Shown: positions 25,617 through 36,818, counted from the stretch's first letter. The stretch: 64,000 nucleotides of DNA from CAZMNF01 sp964567595 (GCA_964567595.1 CAZMNF010000001.1:49232-113231); one strand, 5' to 3'. Made by a program: numbers and translations. The notes: generated by a model not told the origin, from the letters alone.

Positions 25617-26126
25617 ATGGAGAAGCAACTGACGGACGCGTTGAACGACCAGCTGAACAATGAGCTTTACGCGGCGTATACCTACCTGGCGATGCATGCC
25701 CACTTTGAGGAGGAGAACTGGCCCGGCTTCGCCCACTGGATGGAGCTGCAGAGCCGGGAGGAAGTCGAGCATGCGATGAAGTTTTACAACTTCATCCTGG
25801 AGCGCGGCGAGCAGGTCAAGCTCCAGTCGATCGACGAGCCGCCGTCCGACTTCCAGTCTCCGCTGGACATCTTCCAGAAGGCGCTCGCCCACGAGCAGCA
25901 CGTCACCCAGCGCATCCACGAGGTCTACCAGATCGCCCAGGACGTCGGGGACTACCCGACCCAAGTTTTCCTCCACTGGTTCATCGAGGAACAGGTAGAG
26001 GAGGAGAACGTCACCGGCGATGCGGTCGCGATGCTGGAGCGCGCGAGCGACCACATGGGCGCGCTGATGGTCCTCGATCGCGAGTTCGGCGAGCGCGGCG
26101 GAGGCGGGAACGAGGCAGCCGAATGA
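25617..26126 (+). CDS. ftn: Ferritin
   Basis: A 169-aa four-helix iron-storage protein. Ferroxidase ligands appear in NNELYAAYTYLAM (Glu17), SREEVEHAMKF (Glu and His near 50-53) and the later VFLHWFIEEQVEEEN. There is no haem-binding bacterioferritin Met pattern. AAAAGGAGGAAGTC before the ATG is a strong ribosome binding site. It lies 26 nt after apgM and ahead of a strong terminator. The C-terminus ends in a Gly/Ala/Glu-rich tail. With sodA 1.5 kb upstream it gives an oxidative-stress flavour to this stretch. Confidence 0.95.
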   Translation: MEKQLTDALNDQLNNELYAAYTYLAMHAHFEEENWPGFAHWMELQSREEVEHAMKFYNFILERGEQVKLQSIDEPPSDFQSPLDIFQKALAHEQHVTQRIHEVYQIAQDVGDYPTQVFLHWFIEEQVEEENVTGDAVAMLERASDHMGALMVLDREFGERGGGGNEAAE

Positions 26127-26227
26127 GGCCGTCGGGCTCGTGAGCACCCCCTCTTAGAAACGCCGATAGCGGAGTTCACTCAGCCAGACTGATAGACTAG
26201 CGCGCACTGTCCGATTGAACGAGACAC

Positions 26228-26271
26228 AACCCGGTGATGCCCAAGGACGCGGGCATCGCCGGGTTATCTTT
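26228..26271. terminator. Strong bidirectional terminator between ftn and bioY
   Basis: A 15-bp stem, AACCCGGTGATGCCC (26228-26242) with GGGCATCGCCGGGTT (26251-26265), one G-U pair and an 8-nt loop. ATCTTT follows on the plus strand, so it can end ftn transcripts and, less clearly, bioY transcripts. Confidence 0.85.
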
Positions 26272-26307
26272 AGCTTCTATCGGTTCTACGCCGGAGAGAT
26301 TTGGGCA

Positions 26308-26895
26308 TCAGAGAGACGAGCGACCTAGCCATCGCCAGGCGCTTGGCAGCAGACCCGCAGCTAGCGCGATCTTGGCGAGATCGCCCGGGATGAACGGCAG
26401 CAACCCCGTCGGCAGAACCTGTTCAAGCGGCAGGTAGAACGCCAGCCAGGCCAGACCGACGAGATAGATGGCGAGATTGCCAATTACCATGGCGGCCGCC
26501 GCGCCGAGGATCGTCCGATCCCAAGCGCGCTCGGCGAGCCAGCCCGTCAGTGCCGCCGCGGGGATGAAGCCGACGAGGTATCCGCCCGTCGGACCCAGCA
26601 GATGGGCCAAGCCGCCCGAGGCTCCCGAAAACACGGGCAAGCCCGCCAATCCTTCCAAAAGATAGAGCCCGAGACTGAGCGCGCCCTTGCGGCTGCCGAG
26701 CAGCAGCCCGACCATCAGCACGCCGAACGTCTGGCCCGTGATCGGCACGGGCGTCAATGGCAGCGGCACGCTCACTTGCGCGGTCAGGGCCACCACGAGG
26801 CTGCCGCCGATCACCAGCAGCGCTTGCCGCAGGGCGCTCTCGACGGGCAGGACGGTTTCCGCAAGAGGTCGAGCGGTAGCGGCTCGATCCATCAT
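26308..26895 (-). CDS. bioY: BioY biotin transporter substrate-binding component
   Basis: A 195-aa membrane protein, the S component of an ECF-type biotin importer. Family segments are VSVPLPLTPVPITGQTFGVL, LGLYLLEGLAGLPVF and GPTGGYLVGFIPAA, with about six membrane helices. No ECF ATPase or BioN gene is adjacent; some BioY proteins work alone. AAGGAGG lies before two adjacent ATGs. It is 26 nt downstream of acnA, so it is probably carried on the acnA transcript, an unusual pairing. No BirA-type operator is visible. Confidence 0.93.
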   Translation of the reverse strand: MMDRAATARPLAETVLPVESALRQALLVIGGSLVVALTAQVSVPLPLTPVPITGQTFGVLMVGLLLGSRKGALSLGLYLLEGLAGLPVFSGASGGLAHLLGPTGGYLVGFIPAAALTGWLAERAWDRTILGAAAAMVIGNLAIYLVGLAWLAFYLPLEQVLPTGLLPFIPGDLAKIALAAGLLPSAWRWLGRSSL

Positions 26896-26921
26896 GGCGT
26901 GCCTCCTTCGGGTTGAAAAGC

Positions 26922-29675
<2,754 letters not shown>

Positions 29676-29723
29676 CGAGATAGGGTCTCCTCCCTCTGTG
29701 TCGACAATTCGTGGTGGAGCTTA

Positions 29724-29752
29724 ATTATAGAAGGGACCCGACGATCCCTCAA
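29724..29752 (-). promoter_or_regulatory. Promoter of acnA (and bioY)
   Basis: Minus strand TTGAGG (29752-29747), 17-bp spacer, TATAAT (29729-29724), a perfect -10 box. The leader to acnA is about 40 nt. Confidence 0.8.
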
Positions 29753-29829
29753 CAGCCCCGTGCCTCGCAACGACGATTGGAAACGCCGCATTCCGCGATT
29801 ACCATCGTTGTTGGAAGGGGGATTGGTCG

Positions 29830-30594
29830 TTGACCCAAGGAATGTGGATTGCCCTCGGCCTGCTCGGCCTCATCGGCGTGGCCTTGTTGCTCGGCATCGG
29901 GCCGAGTCCGGTTGGGCCGAGGGAAGCGACGTCAGACGGCGACTCCTTCGCCATTCCGGCTTCCCTCAACGGCTGGAGCCGCCTCGACGAGGCGACCCTG
30001 GCGTTCAAAGGCCCGATTCGCGAGGGGAGTTTCGAGCAGATGCGGACGAAGCTAGACGACCGCGTCGACACGCTGGTCATCACCTCGCGCGGTGGCCGAG
30101 TGGCGTCGGGCGTGCGCATGGGCAAGTTGGTGCTCGAGCAGAACCTCGACGTGGTCGTGGAGCGCTACTGTCTGTCCTCCTGCGCCAACTACGTTTTTCT
30201 GGCCGGCGCTCAGAAAACCATACGCGACGGCGTCGTCGGCTTCCACGGCAACATCACGCATTCCATTCGTCAGGCTGGTGGCCCCGAGGCCCGCGCCGAA
30301 CAGATGGCCGATCGCAGCCCACGGTCCAAGGAAGACCTCGTCTCCTGGCTGCGCAAGCGCATCGAGATGGAACAGTCGCTGATCCGGCGGATCGGCGTGC
30401 CCCAGGCGTTTTACGCCATGACGGCGTCGGTGTTGGCCGAACGCAACCGGGCGAGCGACGCCGCCTATGATTTCCTGTTGCCGAGGCAAGAGACGTTCGC
30501 CGAATACGGGATGACCGACATCCAGAGCCAACAGAGCGAGACATGGAAGCGTCGAACCGAACGACAGCTCGGCGTGCGGATGCTGCTGTATTGA
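29830..30594 (+). CDS. Membrane-anchored ClpP/crotonase-like protein (COG3904-like)
   Basis: A 254-aa protein with one N-terminal membrane helix (about residues 5-22, MWIALGLLGLIGVALLLGIG) and an external domain. VDTLVITSRGGRVASGVRMG and ERYCLSSCANYVFLAGAQKTI, then VVGFHGNI, resemble COG3904-type ClpP-fold proteins. The Ser in SSCAN sits where a nucleophile would be expected, but a full catalytic triad is not obvious. Translation seems to start at TTG (29830) with AAGGGGG about 11 nt upstream; an ATG at 29842 is the alternative. The function is unknown. The methyltransferase follows 21 nt later. Confidence 0.65.
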   Translation: MTQGMWIALGLLGLIGVALLLGIGPSPVGPREATSDGDSFAIPASLNGWSRLDEATLAFKGPIREGSFEQMRTKLDDRVDTLVITSRGGRVASGVRMGKLVLEQNLDVVVERYCLSSCANYVFLAGAQKTIRDGVVGFHGNITHSIRQAGGPEARAEQMADRSPRSKEDLVSWLRKRIEMEQSLIRRIGVPQAFYAMTASVLAERNRASDAAYDFLLPRQETFAEYGMTDIQSQQSETWKRRTERQLGVRMLLY

Positions 30595-30615
30595 CGACTG
30601 GGAGCGAGAGGGACG

Positions 30616-31398
30616 ATGGACGTAAGAATCCATAACCGCGATGCGTGGAACAAATGTGTCGAGGAAGGCAATCAATGGACGATTCCCTCCTCGCCCGATG
30701 CCATTGCGGCCGCAAGACGCGGCGAGTGGGAGATCTCCCTGACGAACGTCAAGCCCGTCCCGCGCGATTGGTTTCCCCATCTGGAGGATAGCGACGTCCT
30801 CTGTCTCGCCTCCGGCGGCGGCCAACAGGGGCCGATCCTGGCAGCCGCTGGCGCGCGCAGCGTGACCGTCTTCGACAATTCCCCCAGTCAATTGGAAGGC
30901 GATCGGGCCGTCGCCGAGCGCGAATCGCTCGTCATTGAGACCATCGAGGGCGACATGCGCGATCTGTCCATGTTCTCGGAGGAGAGCTTCGACCTGATTG
31001 TCCAGCCCGTCTCCAACGTCTTCTGTCCCGAGGTTCGGCGGGTCTGGCGCGAAGCTGCTCGCGTCACTCGTCCGGGCGGTGTGCTCATGGCCGGGCTGAT
31101 GAATCCCGACATCTATGTGTTCGACCATGAGCTGGAGGAGCAGGGCATTCTCGAGGTCAAGTTCGCCCTGCCGTACTCGGACGTCGACCGCCTCGACGCG
31201 GACGCCCGCCAGCGCAAGCGGGCCAGCAACCAGCCGCTGGAGTTCAGCCACTCGCTGACCGACCTGATCGGCGGGCAGCTCGATGCGGGGTTCCAACTGA
31301 CCGATCTCTACGAGGATCGCTTCGATCCGGACGAGAGGATCTTGGCCCAATACATGCCGACGATGATCGCCACACGGGCAGTCAAACCTAGCGCCTAG
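30616..31398 (+). CDS. Class I SAM-dependent methyltransferase
   Basis: A 260-aa enzyme. The SAM-binding loop reads LCLASGGGQQGPILAAAGA (about 59-77), motif II is VTVFDNSPSQL, the acidic motif EGDMRDLSMF and motif IV FDLIVQPVSNVF. GARSVTVFDNSPSQLE is typical of a Methyltransf_11 subgroup with unknown substrate. GAGAGGGACG precedes the ATG. It follows the ClpP-like gene closely and precedes the tRNA genes. Confidence 0.85.
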   Translation: MDVRIHNRDAWNKCVEEGNQWTIPSSPDAIAAARRGEWEISLTNVKPVPRDWFPHLEDSDVLCLASGGGQQGPILAAAGARSVTVFDNSPSQLEGDRAVAERESLVIETIEGDMRDLSMFSEESFDLIVQPVSNVFCPEVRRVWREAARVTRPGGVLMAGLMNPDIYVFDHELEEQGILEVKFALPYSDVDRLDADARQRKRASNQPLEFSHSLTDLIGGQLDAGFQLTDLYEDRFDPDERILAQYMPTMIATRAVKPSA

Positions 31399-31446
31399 CT
31401 CGGGCCCCGTTCGGGGATCAGGCGCGCTGTGTCGCCCGCGTGCCGA

Positions 31447-31475
31447 TTGCAGCTCAACCGACGATACGCTAGACT
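31447..31475 (+). promoter_or_regulatory. Promoter of the tRNA pair
   Basis: TTGCAG (31447-31452), 17-bp spacer, TAGACT (31470-31475), ending 11 bp before the tRNA-Ile gene, the spacing usual for stable-RNA genes. Confidence 0.65.
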
Positions 31476-31486
31476 CATGATAACTT

Positions 31487-31561
31487 GGGGCTATAGCTCA
31501 GTGGTAGAGCGCGCGCCTGATAAGCGCGAGGCCGGTGGTTCGAATCCACCTAGCCCCACCA
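31487..31561 (+). tRNA. tRNA-Ile (GAT)
   Basis: A full cloverleaf: acceptor GGGGCTA/TAGCCCC, D arm AGCTCAGTGGTAGAGC, anticodon loop CTGATAA with anticodon GAT, T arm with GGTTCGAATCC. Discriminator A at 31558 and an encoded CCA (31559-31561). Confidence 0.97.
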
Positions 31562-31575
31562 CCTGCCAACGCCAT

Positions 31576-31651
31576 GGGGACGTAGCTCAGTTGGGAGAGC
31601 GCCTGCCTTGCACGCAGGAGGTCGCCGGTTCGAGTCCGGTCGTCTCCACCA
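31576..31651 (+). tRNA. tRNA-Ala (TGC)
   Basis: Acceptor GGGGACG/CGTCTCC with one G-U pair, D arm AGCTCAGTTGGGAGAGC, anticodon loop CTTGCAC with anticodon TGC, T loop GGTTCGAGTCC. Discriminator A at 31648 and encoded CCA (31649-31651). It lies 14 nt after tRNA-Ile. Confidence 0.97.
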
Positions 31652-31829
31652 CCACCGATCACTTCAACGTCTGCCGTTTCCCTCTGCCAAACATCTCAGT
31701 CAACCCCGAACATCTCGTTGGTGTTGGGCAATTACAGAGATCAACCGAACTCACTGGGACATGAGTCCTTGAAATCGTACGTGACGTCAATCAGGCTCGA
31801 TCCCATCCGACAACAGCGGTGGTGAGGAC

Positions 31830-32597
31830 ATGCGAACGATTGCGGTGGCATCGCAGAAGGGCGGTGTGGGCAAGACGTCCTTTGTGCAGAACGTCGGCTA
31901 CCAGCTTGCCTCGCAAGGCCAGACCGTCGCGCTGATCGACTTCGATCCCCAAGCCAATCTCACCATGAGCTACGGCGTCGAGGCCGACGACAAACGGGCG
32001 ACCGTGCTCGACGCGCTCGAGGCCCCCGAGCGGACGCCGGAGACGCTGACGCGGGCCCGCGAGGGGCTTCCCTTGTATCTCATGCCCTCGTCGATGGACC
32101 TGTCCGCCGCGGAGGTCAACTACGCCTCGGACATCGAACGCCAGTTCAAGCTGGACGAGGCGATCCGCGGACTGGAAGGACAAGGTGTCGACGTCGTTAT
32201 GATCGATGCGCCCCCGTCCTTGGGCTTCTACACGGTCAACGCCCTGGTGGCGGCCAACGAGTTTCTCATTCCGCTGCAGTGCCAAGGGCTGGCGTGGCGA
32301 GCCCTGGATCAGCTCTTCGGCATCATCGACCGCATCAAGCGCAAACTCAATGCCGAGCTGAGCTTCGGCGGCATCGCCCTGACGTTTTTCGACTCGCGCA
32401 ACAACCTCTCCATCCAAGTGGCCGACCAGGCGCGCGAGCAGTTCGCTGGCAAGGTCTTCGAATACGTGGTGCCCGTGAACGTCAAGATCGCCGAGGCGCC
32501 GCTGCGCGGGCTGACCGTGATCGAACACGCGCCGGCGTCGCGAGGCGCTGAGGCCTATCGCCATCTCGCCGAGGAGGTGATCCAGCATGGCGAATGA
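31830..32597 (+). CDS. ParA/Soj-family partition ATPase
   Basis: A 255-aa deviant Walker-A ATPase. SQKGGVGKTS (residues 8-17) contains the signature lysine; VALIDFDPQANLT is the Walker A' strand and VVMIDAPPSLGF the Walker B. There is no N-terminal HTH, so it is the short chromosomal (type Ib-like) form. It should bind DNA with ATP and position a cargo. It ends overlapping a small ribbon-helix-helix gene by 11 nt; no parB or rsmG/mnmG neighbours are present, so it is not the usual origin-linked soj. GGTGAGGAC precedes the ATG. Confidence 0.92.
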   Translation: MRTIAVASQKGGVGKTSFVQNVGYQLASQGQTVALIDFDPQANLTMSYGVEADDKRATVLDALEAPERTPETLTRAREGLPLYLMPSSMDLSAAEVNYASDIERQFKLDEAIRGLEGQGVDVVMIDAPPSLGFYTVNALVAANEFLIPLQCQGLAWRALDQLFGIIDRIKRKLNAELSFGGIALTFFDSRNNLSIQVADQAREQFAGKVFEYVVPVNVKIAEAPLRGLTVIEHAPASRGAEAYRHLAEEVIQHGE

Positions 32598-32883
32598 TCG
32601 ACTGGAGCTGGGCAAGGTTCGCAATTGGGAGCACGCCATCGATGCCGGGCCGACCGACAGTCGGCAGCAGGGAACGCCCAAGCCGGAGAAGTGGAAGCGG
32701 CGCACGTTCCTCTTGACGCCCGAGTTGGCCGAGCGCATCGATGAGCTGGCCGAGCAATACGCCGTGGAGAAGAACGCGCTCGTGCGCTACGCGCTCGACG
32801 TGATGATCTCGCAAATTGAGACGGGCGAGCACGAGCTCCCCGTCAAGGAGAAGGTCGTGCGCGAGATCGAGTGGGAGGGTTGA
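32587..32883 (+). CDS. Small ribbon-helix-helix-like partner of ParA
   Basis: A 98-aa protein. An apparently disordered N-terminal 35 residues precede KWKRRTFLLTPELAERIDEL and AEQYAVEKNALVRYALDVM, a strand plus two helices in the pattern of CopG/MetJ-type RHH DNA-binding domains (about 36-80), then a charged tail. It overlaps parA by 11 nt, so stoichiometric coupled synthesis is likely. In plasmid ParA systems such as ParFG, small RHH proteins act as the centromere-binding partner, and the N-terminal tail stimulates the ATPase. The same role here is inference. The RHH call is from the pattern only. Confidence 0.7.
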   Translation: MANDRLELGKVRNWEHAIDAGPTDSRQQGTPKPEKWKRRTFLLTPELAERIDELAEQYAVEKNALVRYALDVMISQIETGEHELPVKEKVVREIEWEG

Positions 32884-32974
32884 CCGTCGGGGCAGAGCTG
32901 GATGCCCGCCCGTGAAGGGCAAACAAGAGGGTTCGCCCCCTTCAGAAATAGACAGAAACACACGGACTTGAGCG

Positions 32975-33760
32975 CTAGGCTGGCACGATCCGCCGCGCGA
33001 GCATCAGAAACCCCGTGTGTCGGACCCCTTCGTGTTGGGGGCGCACGCTCGGCGGGTTGACGTGCCAGAAGCGCAACAGCGATTCAAACGTGTCGAGCTG
33101 TTGGAACTCGGGATGCTCGCGTAGGTCGTCCACGAACCGCTCAATCTGCGTCACGCTCGGGACGTAGACGGCCAACAGGCCACCGGGTTGGAGGGCCTCA
33201 GTCAACTCGGGCAGCGCGGCCCACGGCTCGGGCAGATCGAGAATGACCCGATCCAGGCCCCGTTCGGCGATGCCGTCGGCGACGTCGCCAATTCGCAAGT
33301 GGAGCCACGAGGGCCTCTTGTCGAAAAATTCAGCAGCGTTCTCGCGCGTCAGTGCCAGCATGTCCTCGCGGACATCGTAGCTGTAGACTCGGCCTTTCGG
33401 TCCAACGGCGCTCAACAGCGCCAGCGACAGCGCGCCTGAGCCCGCTCCCGCCGTCATGACGCGCATCCCGGCCCGAATGTCGGCCCACACCAACAGCGCC
33501 CCGATCTCCTTCGGGTAGACGATCCCGCTCTTGCGCTTCATGTTCAGAATGAAGTCGCTCAGCGTCGGTCGGACGATCGTGACCGGCCGGTCCAGGTGCG
33601 TGCGGACCTTCAAGCCGGGCGGGCGCCCGATGATCGCGTCACAGTCGATCGTGCCCAAGTGGAGCGAGAGGTGCTCGCCCGCCTGGAGCCGCTTAAGCAC
33701 GACGTTCTGCTGGGCGTGGATGGCGATCAGGTCGCCGTCTTGGAGGCCGTCGTCAGGCAT
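32975..33760 (-). CDS. trmI: tRNA (adenine-58-N1)-methyltransferase TrmI type
   Basis: A 261-aa enzyme that makes m1A58 in the T loop of tRNA. The N-terminal beta domain is followed by RPTLSDFILNMKRKSGIVYPKEIG, the TrmI linker, the SAM motif GAGSGALSLALLSAVG, and the catalytic region ILDLPEPWAAL. The C-terminal LRFWHVNPPSVRPQHEGVRHTGFL is typical. TrmI is common in Actinobacteria, Thermus and archaea. It converges with the parA-RHH pair; the 91-bp gap shows no clear terminator. An HpaI-like gene lies 33 nt upstream on the same strand. Confidence 0.9.
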   Translation of the reverse strand: MPDDGLQDGDLIAIHAQQNVVLKRLQAGEHLSLHLGTIDCDAIIGRPPGLKVRTHLDRPVTIVRPTLSDFILNMKRKSGIVYPKEIGALLVWADIRAGMRVMTAGAGSGALSLALLSAVGPKGRVYSYDVREDMLALTRENAAEFFDKRPSWLHLRIGDVADGIAERGLDRVILDLPEPWAALPELTEALQPGGLLAVYVPSVTQIERFVDDLREHPEFQQLDTFESLLRFWHVNPPSVRPQHEGVRHTGFLMLARRIVPA

Positions 33761-33793
33761 GGCCCAAGGCCCACATCCGGGACGCGGGGCGCG

Positions 33794-34564
33794 TCACAAT
33801 GCCCCGCGCACGTCGTCGAGATAGCTCCGCACGCCCTTGGCGAAGAGGCCGCTCGTGCCGGTGCACAGCCACTGGATCCCGCTCTCGCGCCACCGTTGCG
33901 CGGCCTCCGCGTTCTGGGCGATCGTCCCGACGGCCTTGCCGGCCTCGCGGGCATGTTGCGACAGCCGCTCGATGATGCGTATCACGTCCGGATGCTGGGC
34001 CTGTCCCGGCAGGCCGAGGGCGGTTGATAAGTCCGACGGGCCGAAAAAGATCAAGTCGACGTGGTCCGTGTTGGCAATGTCGTCGAAATGATCGACGGCC
34101 TCGTGGGTTTCAATCTGCACGCCGATGAACGTCTCGCGGTTGGCGTCTTCCACGTGCTGGCCGATGCCGCCCTCACCGAGGCCCCACTGCGAGGTCCGGC
34201 TCGGCGCCAGGCCGCGCTTTCCAATGGGGGGATACTTCACGGCGTCCACGACGCGCTGGGCGTCGTCGCCCGTGTTGACCAACGGGATCAGCACGCCCTG
34301 GGCGCCGCTCTCCAGGAACTTCTGGATCGTCTGTGGGTCGTTCCGGCCCACGCGGGCGACGGGCGTGACGTCGTGAAGTTCGGCCGCGCGAATCAGCTCT
34401 TCGGCCAGCTTCGGCGTCAGGCTGGTGTGCTCGGCGTCAACAATGACGAAGTCGATCCCGCTCAGGCCGAGGATCTCCACGAGTTCGGGATGCGGAACGT
34501 TGACGAACGCCCCAACGAGCGACTCGCCATCCTGGATGCGTTGCTTCATTCGGTTGGGTCTCAT
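33794..34564 (-). CDS. HpcH/HpaI-family aldolase
   Basis: A 256-aa metal-dependent class II aldolase. FVIVDAEHTSL carries the conserved Glu-His, SGAQGVLIPLVNT the GAxGxxxP segment, IGVQIETHEAVDH the metal-binding Glu, and FGPSDLSTALGLPG the metal-binding Asp. Family members cleave 2-keto-3-deoxy acids to pyruvate plus an aldehyde; the exact substrate is unknown. It starts 10 nt after glnS on the same strand and precedes trmI, so all three may share a transcript. Confidence 0.88.
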   Translation of the reverse strand: MRPNRMKQRIQDGESLVGAFVNVPHPELVEILGLSGIDFVIVDAEHTSLTPKLAEELIRAAELHDVTPVARVGRNDPQTIQKFLESGAQGVLIPLVNTGDDAQRVVDAVKYPPIGKRGLAPSRTSQWGLGEGGIGQHVEDANRETFIGVQIETHEAVDHFDDIANTDHVDLIFFGPSDLSTALGLPGQAQHPDVIRIIERLSQHAREAGKAVGTIAQNAEAAQRWRESGIQWLCTGTSGLFAKGVRSYLDDVRGAL

Positions 34565-34574
34565 GAGGAGGATC

Positions 34575-36332
34575 CTAGGTCTGTTGTTGCTGCTGGCGTT
34601 GGCGTTCCTTTTCGCGCTCCTTCTCGCGCCGCTTCTTCGCCTTGCGCTCCTCGATCTGGATCTTTGACCACTGGTCCTTCAACGTCACGGCCCGGTTGAG
34701 GACGACGCGATCGTCCGAGGAGGCCTCGTCGACGCGGAAGTAGCCGAGCCGCTCGAACTGGATCGTCTCGCCAATTGCCAGCTCCTGGACGCTCGGCTCT
34801 GCCAAACAGCCATCCACAATCTCCAGCGAATCGGGATTCAGGCTGTTCTTCCAGTCCTCGCCCTCCTCGACGTCGGTGGGATCTTCGCGGTTGAAGAGCC
34901 GATCGTAGAGCCGGGCTTCCACGGGGACGGCGTGCGGCGCGGAGACCCAGTGCAGCGTCGACTTCACCTTGCGCCCGTCCGGGGCGTAGCCGCCGCGGGT
35001 CTCGGGATCGTAGGTGCAGCGCACTTCCACGATGGTTCCCTCGTCGTCCTTCACGATGTCCGTGCACGTGACAAAATACCCGTAGCGCAGCCGAACCTCG
35101 CGGCCGGGGGTGAGGCGATAGAACTTGTTCGGCGGGTCCTCCATGAAGTCGCTCTGCTCGATGTAGAGCTCCCGCGAGAACGGGATCTTCCGTTGGCCGG
35201 CACTTTCGTCCTCCGGGTTGTTGACCGCGTCCAGGTGCTCGACCTCGTCCTCGGGATAGTTGTCAATGACCAGCTTCAGTGGCCGCAAGACGCCCATGCG
35301 GCGCGGAGCCTCCTGGTTGAGCACGTCGCGGACGCACTCCTCGAGCATCCCCATCTCGTGGACGCTGTTCTTCTTGGCCACCCCGATCTGGTGACAGAAG
35401 TCTCGAATCGCTCCGGGCGGAAACCCGCGCCGGCGCATGCCGCGCAGCGTCGGCATGCGCGGGTCGTCCCAACCGCTCACGTGGCCTTGCTCGACGAGCT
35501 CGATCAGCTTGCGCTTGCTCAGCACCGTGTAGCTGATGTTGAGTCGAGCAAACTCGATCTGCTTCGGCGGATCCTCAAATTCCAACTGCTCGATCAGCCA
35601 GTTGTAGAGCGGGCGGTGATCCTGGAACTCCAGCGAGCAGAGCGAGTGCGTGATCCCCTCGATGGCGTCGGATTGGCCGTGGGCCATGTCGTAGGTGGGA
35701 TAGATGCACCACGCCTCGCCCGTGCGATGGTGCGAGGCGTGCAGCACCCGATACAGCACGGGATCGCGCATGTTCATGTTGGAGGCGGCCATGTCGATCT
35801 TGGCCCGCAGCACGGCCTCGCCCTCGTTGAACTCCCCGTTCTTCATGCGCTCAAACAGATCGAGGTTTTCCTCGACCGAGCGATCGCGATAGGGGCTGTT
35901 CGTCCCGGATTCGTTCCAGGAGCCGCGGTACTCGCGGATCTCGTCGGGGCTGAGGCTATCGACGTACGCCTTGCCCTTCTTGATGAGATCGACGGCAAAT
36001 TCATAGAGCTCGTCGAAGTAGTCGGAGGCGTAGAACTCGCGATCCGCCCAGTCAAAGCCGAGCCAATGGATATCTTCCTTCATCGCTTCGGCGTAGTGGC
36101 TCTCCTCGGCGATCGGGTTGGTGTCGTCAAAGCGCAAATTGCACTTGCCCCCGTACTCCTCGGCGACACTGAAGTTGAGCACGATCGCCTTGGAGTGGCC
36201 AATGTGGAGATACCCGTTCGGCTCGGGCGGGAAGCGGGTGTGGACGCACCCGTCGTAGGCACCCTTGTCAATGTCGTCCTCAATGATCTCGCGGACGAAG
36301 TCCAGTGGGTCGTCGGTTCCGGCTTTCGACAT
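34575..36332 (-). CDS. glnS: Glutaminyl-tRNA synthetase
   Basis: A 585-aa class I synthetase. TRFPPEPNGYLHIGHSKAI holds the HIGH motif near residue 40, and YTVLSKRKL is the KMSKS loop. PTYDMAHGQSDAIEGITHSLCSLEFQDHRPLYNW is cut here into its key parts: YDMAHGQSDAIEG and SLEFQDHRPLYNW, typical of GlnRS. The C-terminal anticodon-binding beta barrels are complete, followed by a basic Lys/Arg/Glu-rich tail ending in glutamines. Many bacteria lack GlnRS and use GatCAB, so its presence is taxonomically informative. A good promoter lies at 36401-36429. Confidence 0.95.
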   Translation of the reverse strand: MSKAGTDDPLDFVREIIEDDIDKGAYDGCVHTRFPPEPNGYLHIGHSKAIVLNFSVAEEYGGKCNLRFDDTNPIAEESHYAEAMKEDIHWLGFDWADREFYASDYFDELYEFAVDLIKKGKAYVDSLSPDEIREYRGSWNESGTNSPYRDRSVEENLDLFERMKNGEFNEGEAVLRAKIDMAASNMNMRDPVLYRVLHASHHRTGEAWCIYPTYDMAHGQSDAIEGITHSLCSLEFQDHRPLYNWLIEQLEFEDPPKQIEFARLNISYTVLSKRKLIELVEQGHVSGWDDPRMPTLRGMRRRGFPPGAIRDFCHQIGVAKKNSVHEMGMLEECVRDVLNQEAPRRMGVLRPLKLVIDNYPEDEVEHLDAVNNPEDESAGQRKIPFSRELYIEQSDFMEDPPNKFYRLTPGREVRLRYGYFVTCTDIVKDDEGTIVEVRCTYDPETRGGYAPDGRKVKSTLHWVSAPHAVPVEARLYDRLFNREDPTDVEEGEDWKNSLNPDSLEIVDGCLAEPSVQELAIGETIQFERLGYFRVDEASSDDRVVLNRAVTLKDQWSKIQIEERKAKKRREKEREKERQRQQQQQT

Positions 36333-36400
36333 AAAGGTCAGTCACTCCCGATAATGATGTCACGCGTGCGGCGCTCGCGAGGCTTGCCAAATTGCTCCTG

Positions 36401-36429
36401 ATCGTAACTTGGGCCCCCTTGGGTTGCAA
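36401..36429 (-). promoter_or_regulatory. Promoter of glnS
   Basis: Minus strand TTGCAA (36429-36424), 17-bp spacer, TACGAT (36406-36401), about 70 bp before the glnS start. Confidence 0.7.
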
Positions 36430-36502
36430 TTTGAGGATATCGGTTGGGATTCTGTTGGCAGGGCAGCTGTGTCATCGCGTTTGTCAACGAGGAGGTCCAA
36501 CC

Positions 36503-36814
36503 ATGCTGATCTTCCAGTTCCATCACTACGTCAAGTCCGAGCACGTGGAGACCTACAAGGACGCCATCCTGGCCAACGCCCGCGAGACGCTCAAGGAGCC
36601 GGGCGTGCTCCGCTTCGACGTCCTCCAAGATGCCGAGGATCCCACCCACTTCAGTCTGTTGGAAGTCTATCGCGATGAGGCCGCCCGCGAACACCATCTG
36701 GAGACCGAGCACTTCAAGACGTTCAGGGACCTCGTCCGCGAGCACGACGTCTTCGTGCAGTCCGGGCAAGCGAATCAGTTCGAGGCGCTCTTCCCTGACG
36801 ATTTTCCGAATTGA
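36503..36814 (+). CDS. Antibiotic biosynthesis monooxygenase (ABM)-domain protein
   Basis: A 103-aa dimeric ferredoxin-like-fold protein. FDVLQDAEDPTHFSLLEVYR, then EAAREHHLETEHFKTFRD is the ABM/LsrG/YgiN pattern, with the His pair on the second helix. The ATG at 36503 is chosen because GAGGAGGT lies 6 nt upstream; an open frame continues 37 codons further back without support. Members range from quinol monooxygenases to LsrG-type isomerases and haem oxygenases, so the substrate is open. It is divergent from glnS and converges with the peptidase gene. Confidence 0.85.
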   Translation: MLIFQFHHYVKSEHVETYKDAILANARETLKEPGVLRFDVLQDAEDPTHFSLLEVYRDEAAREHHLETEHFKTFRDLVREHDVFVQSGQANQFEALFPDDFPN

Positions 36815-36818
36815 GTGC

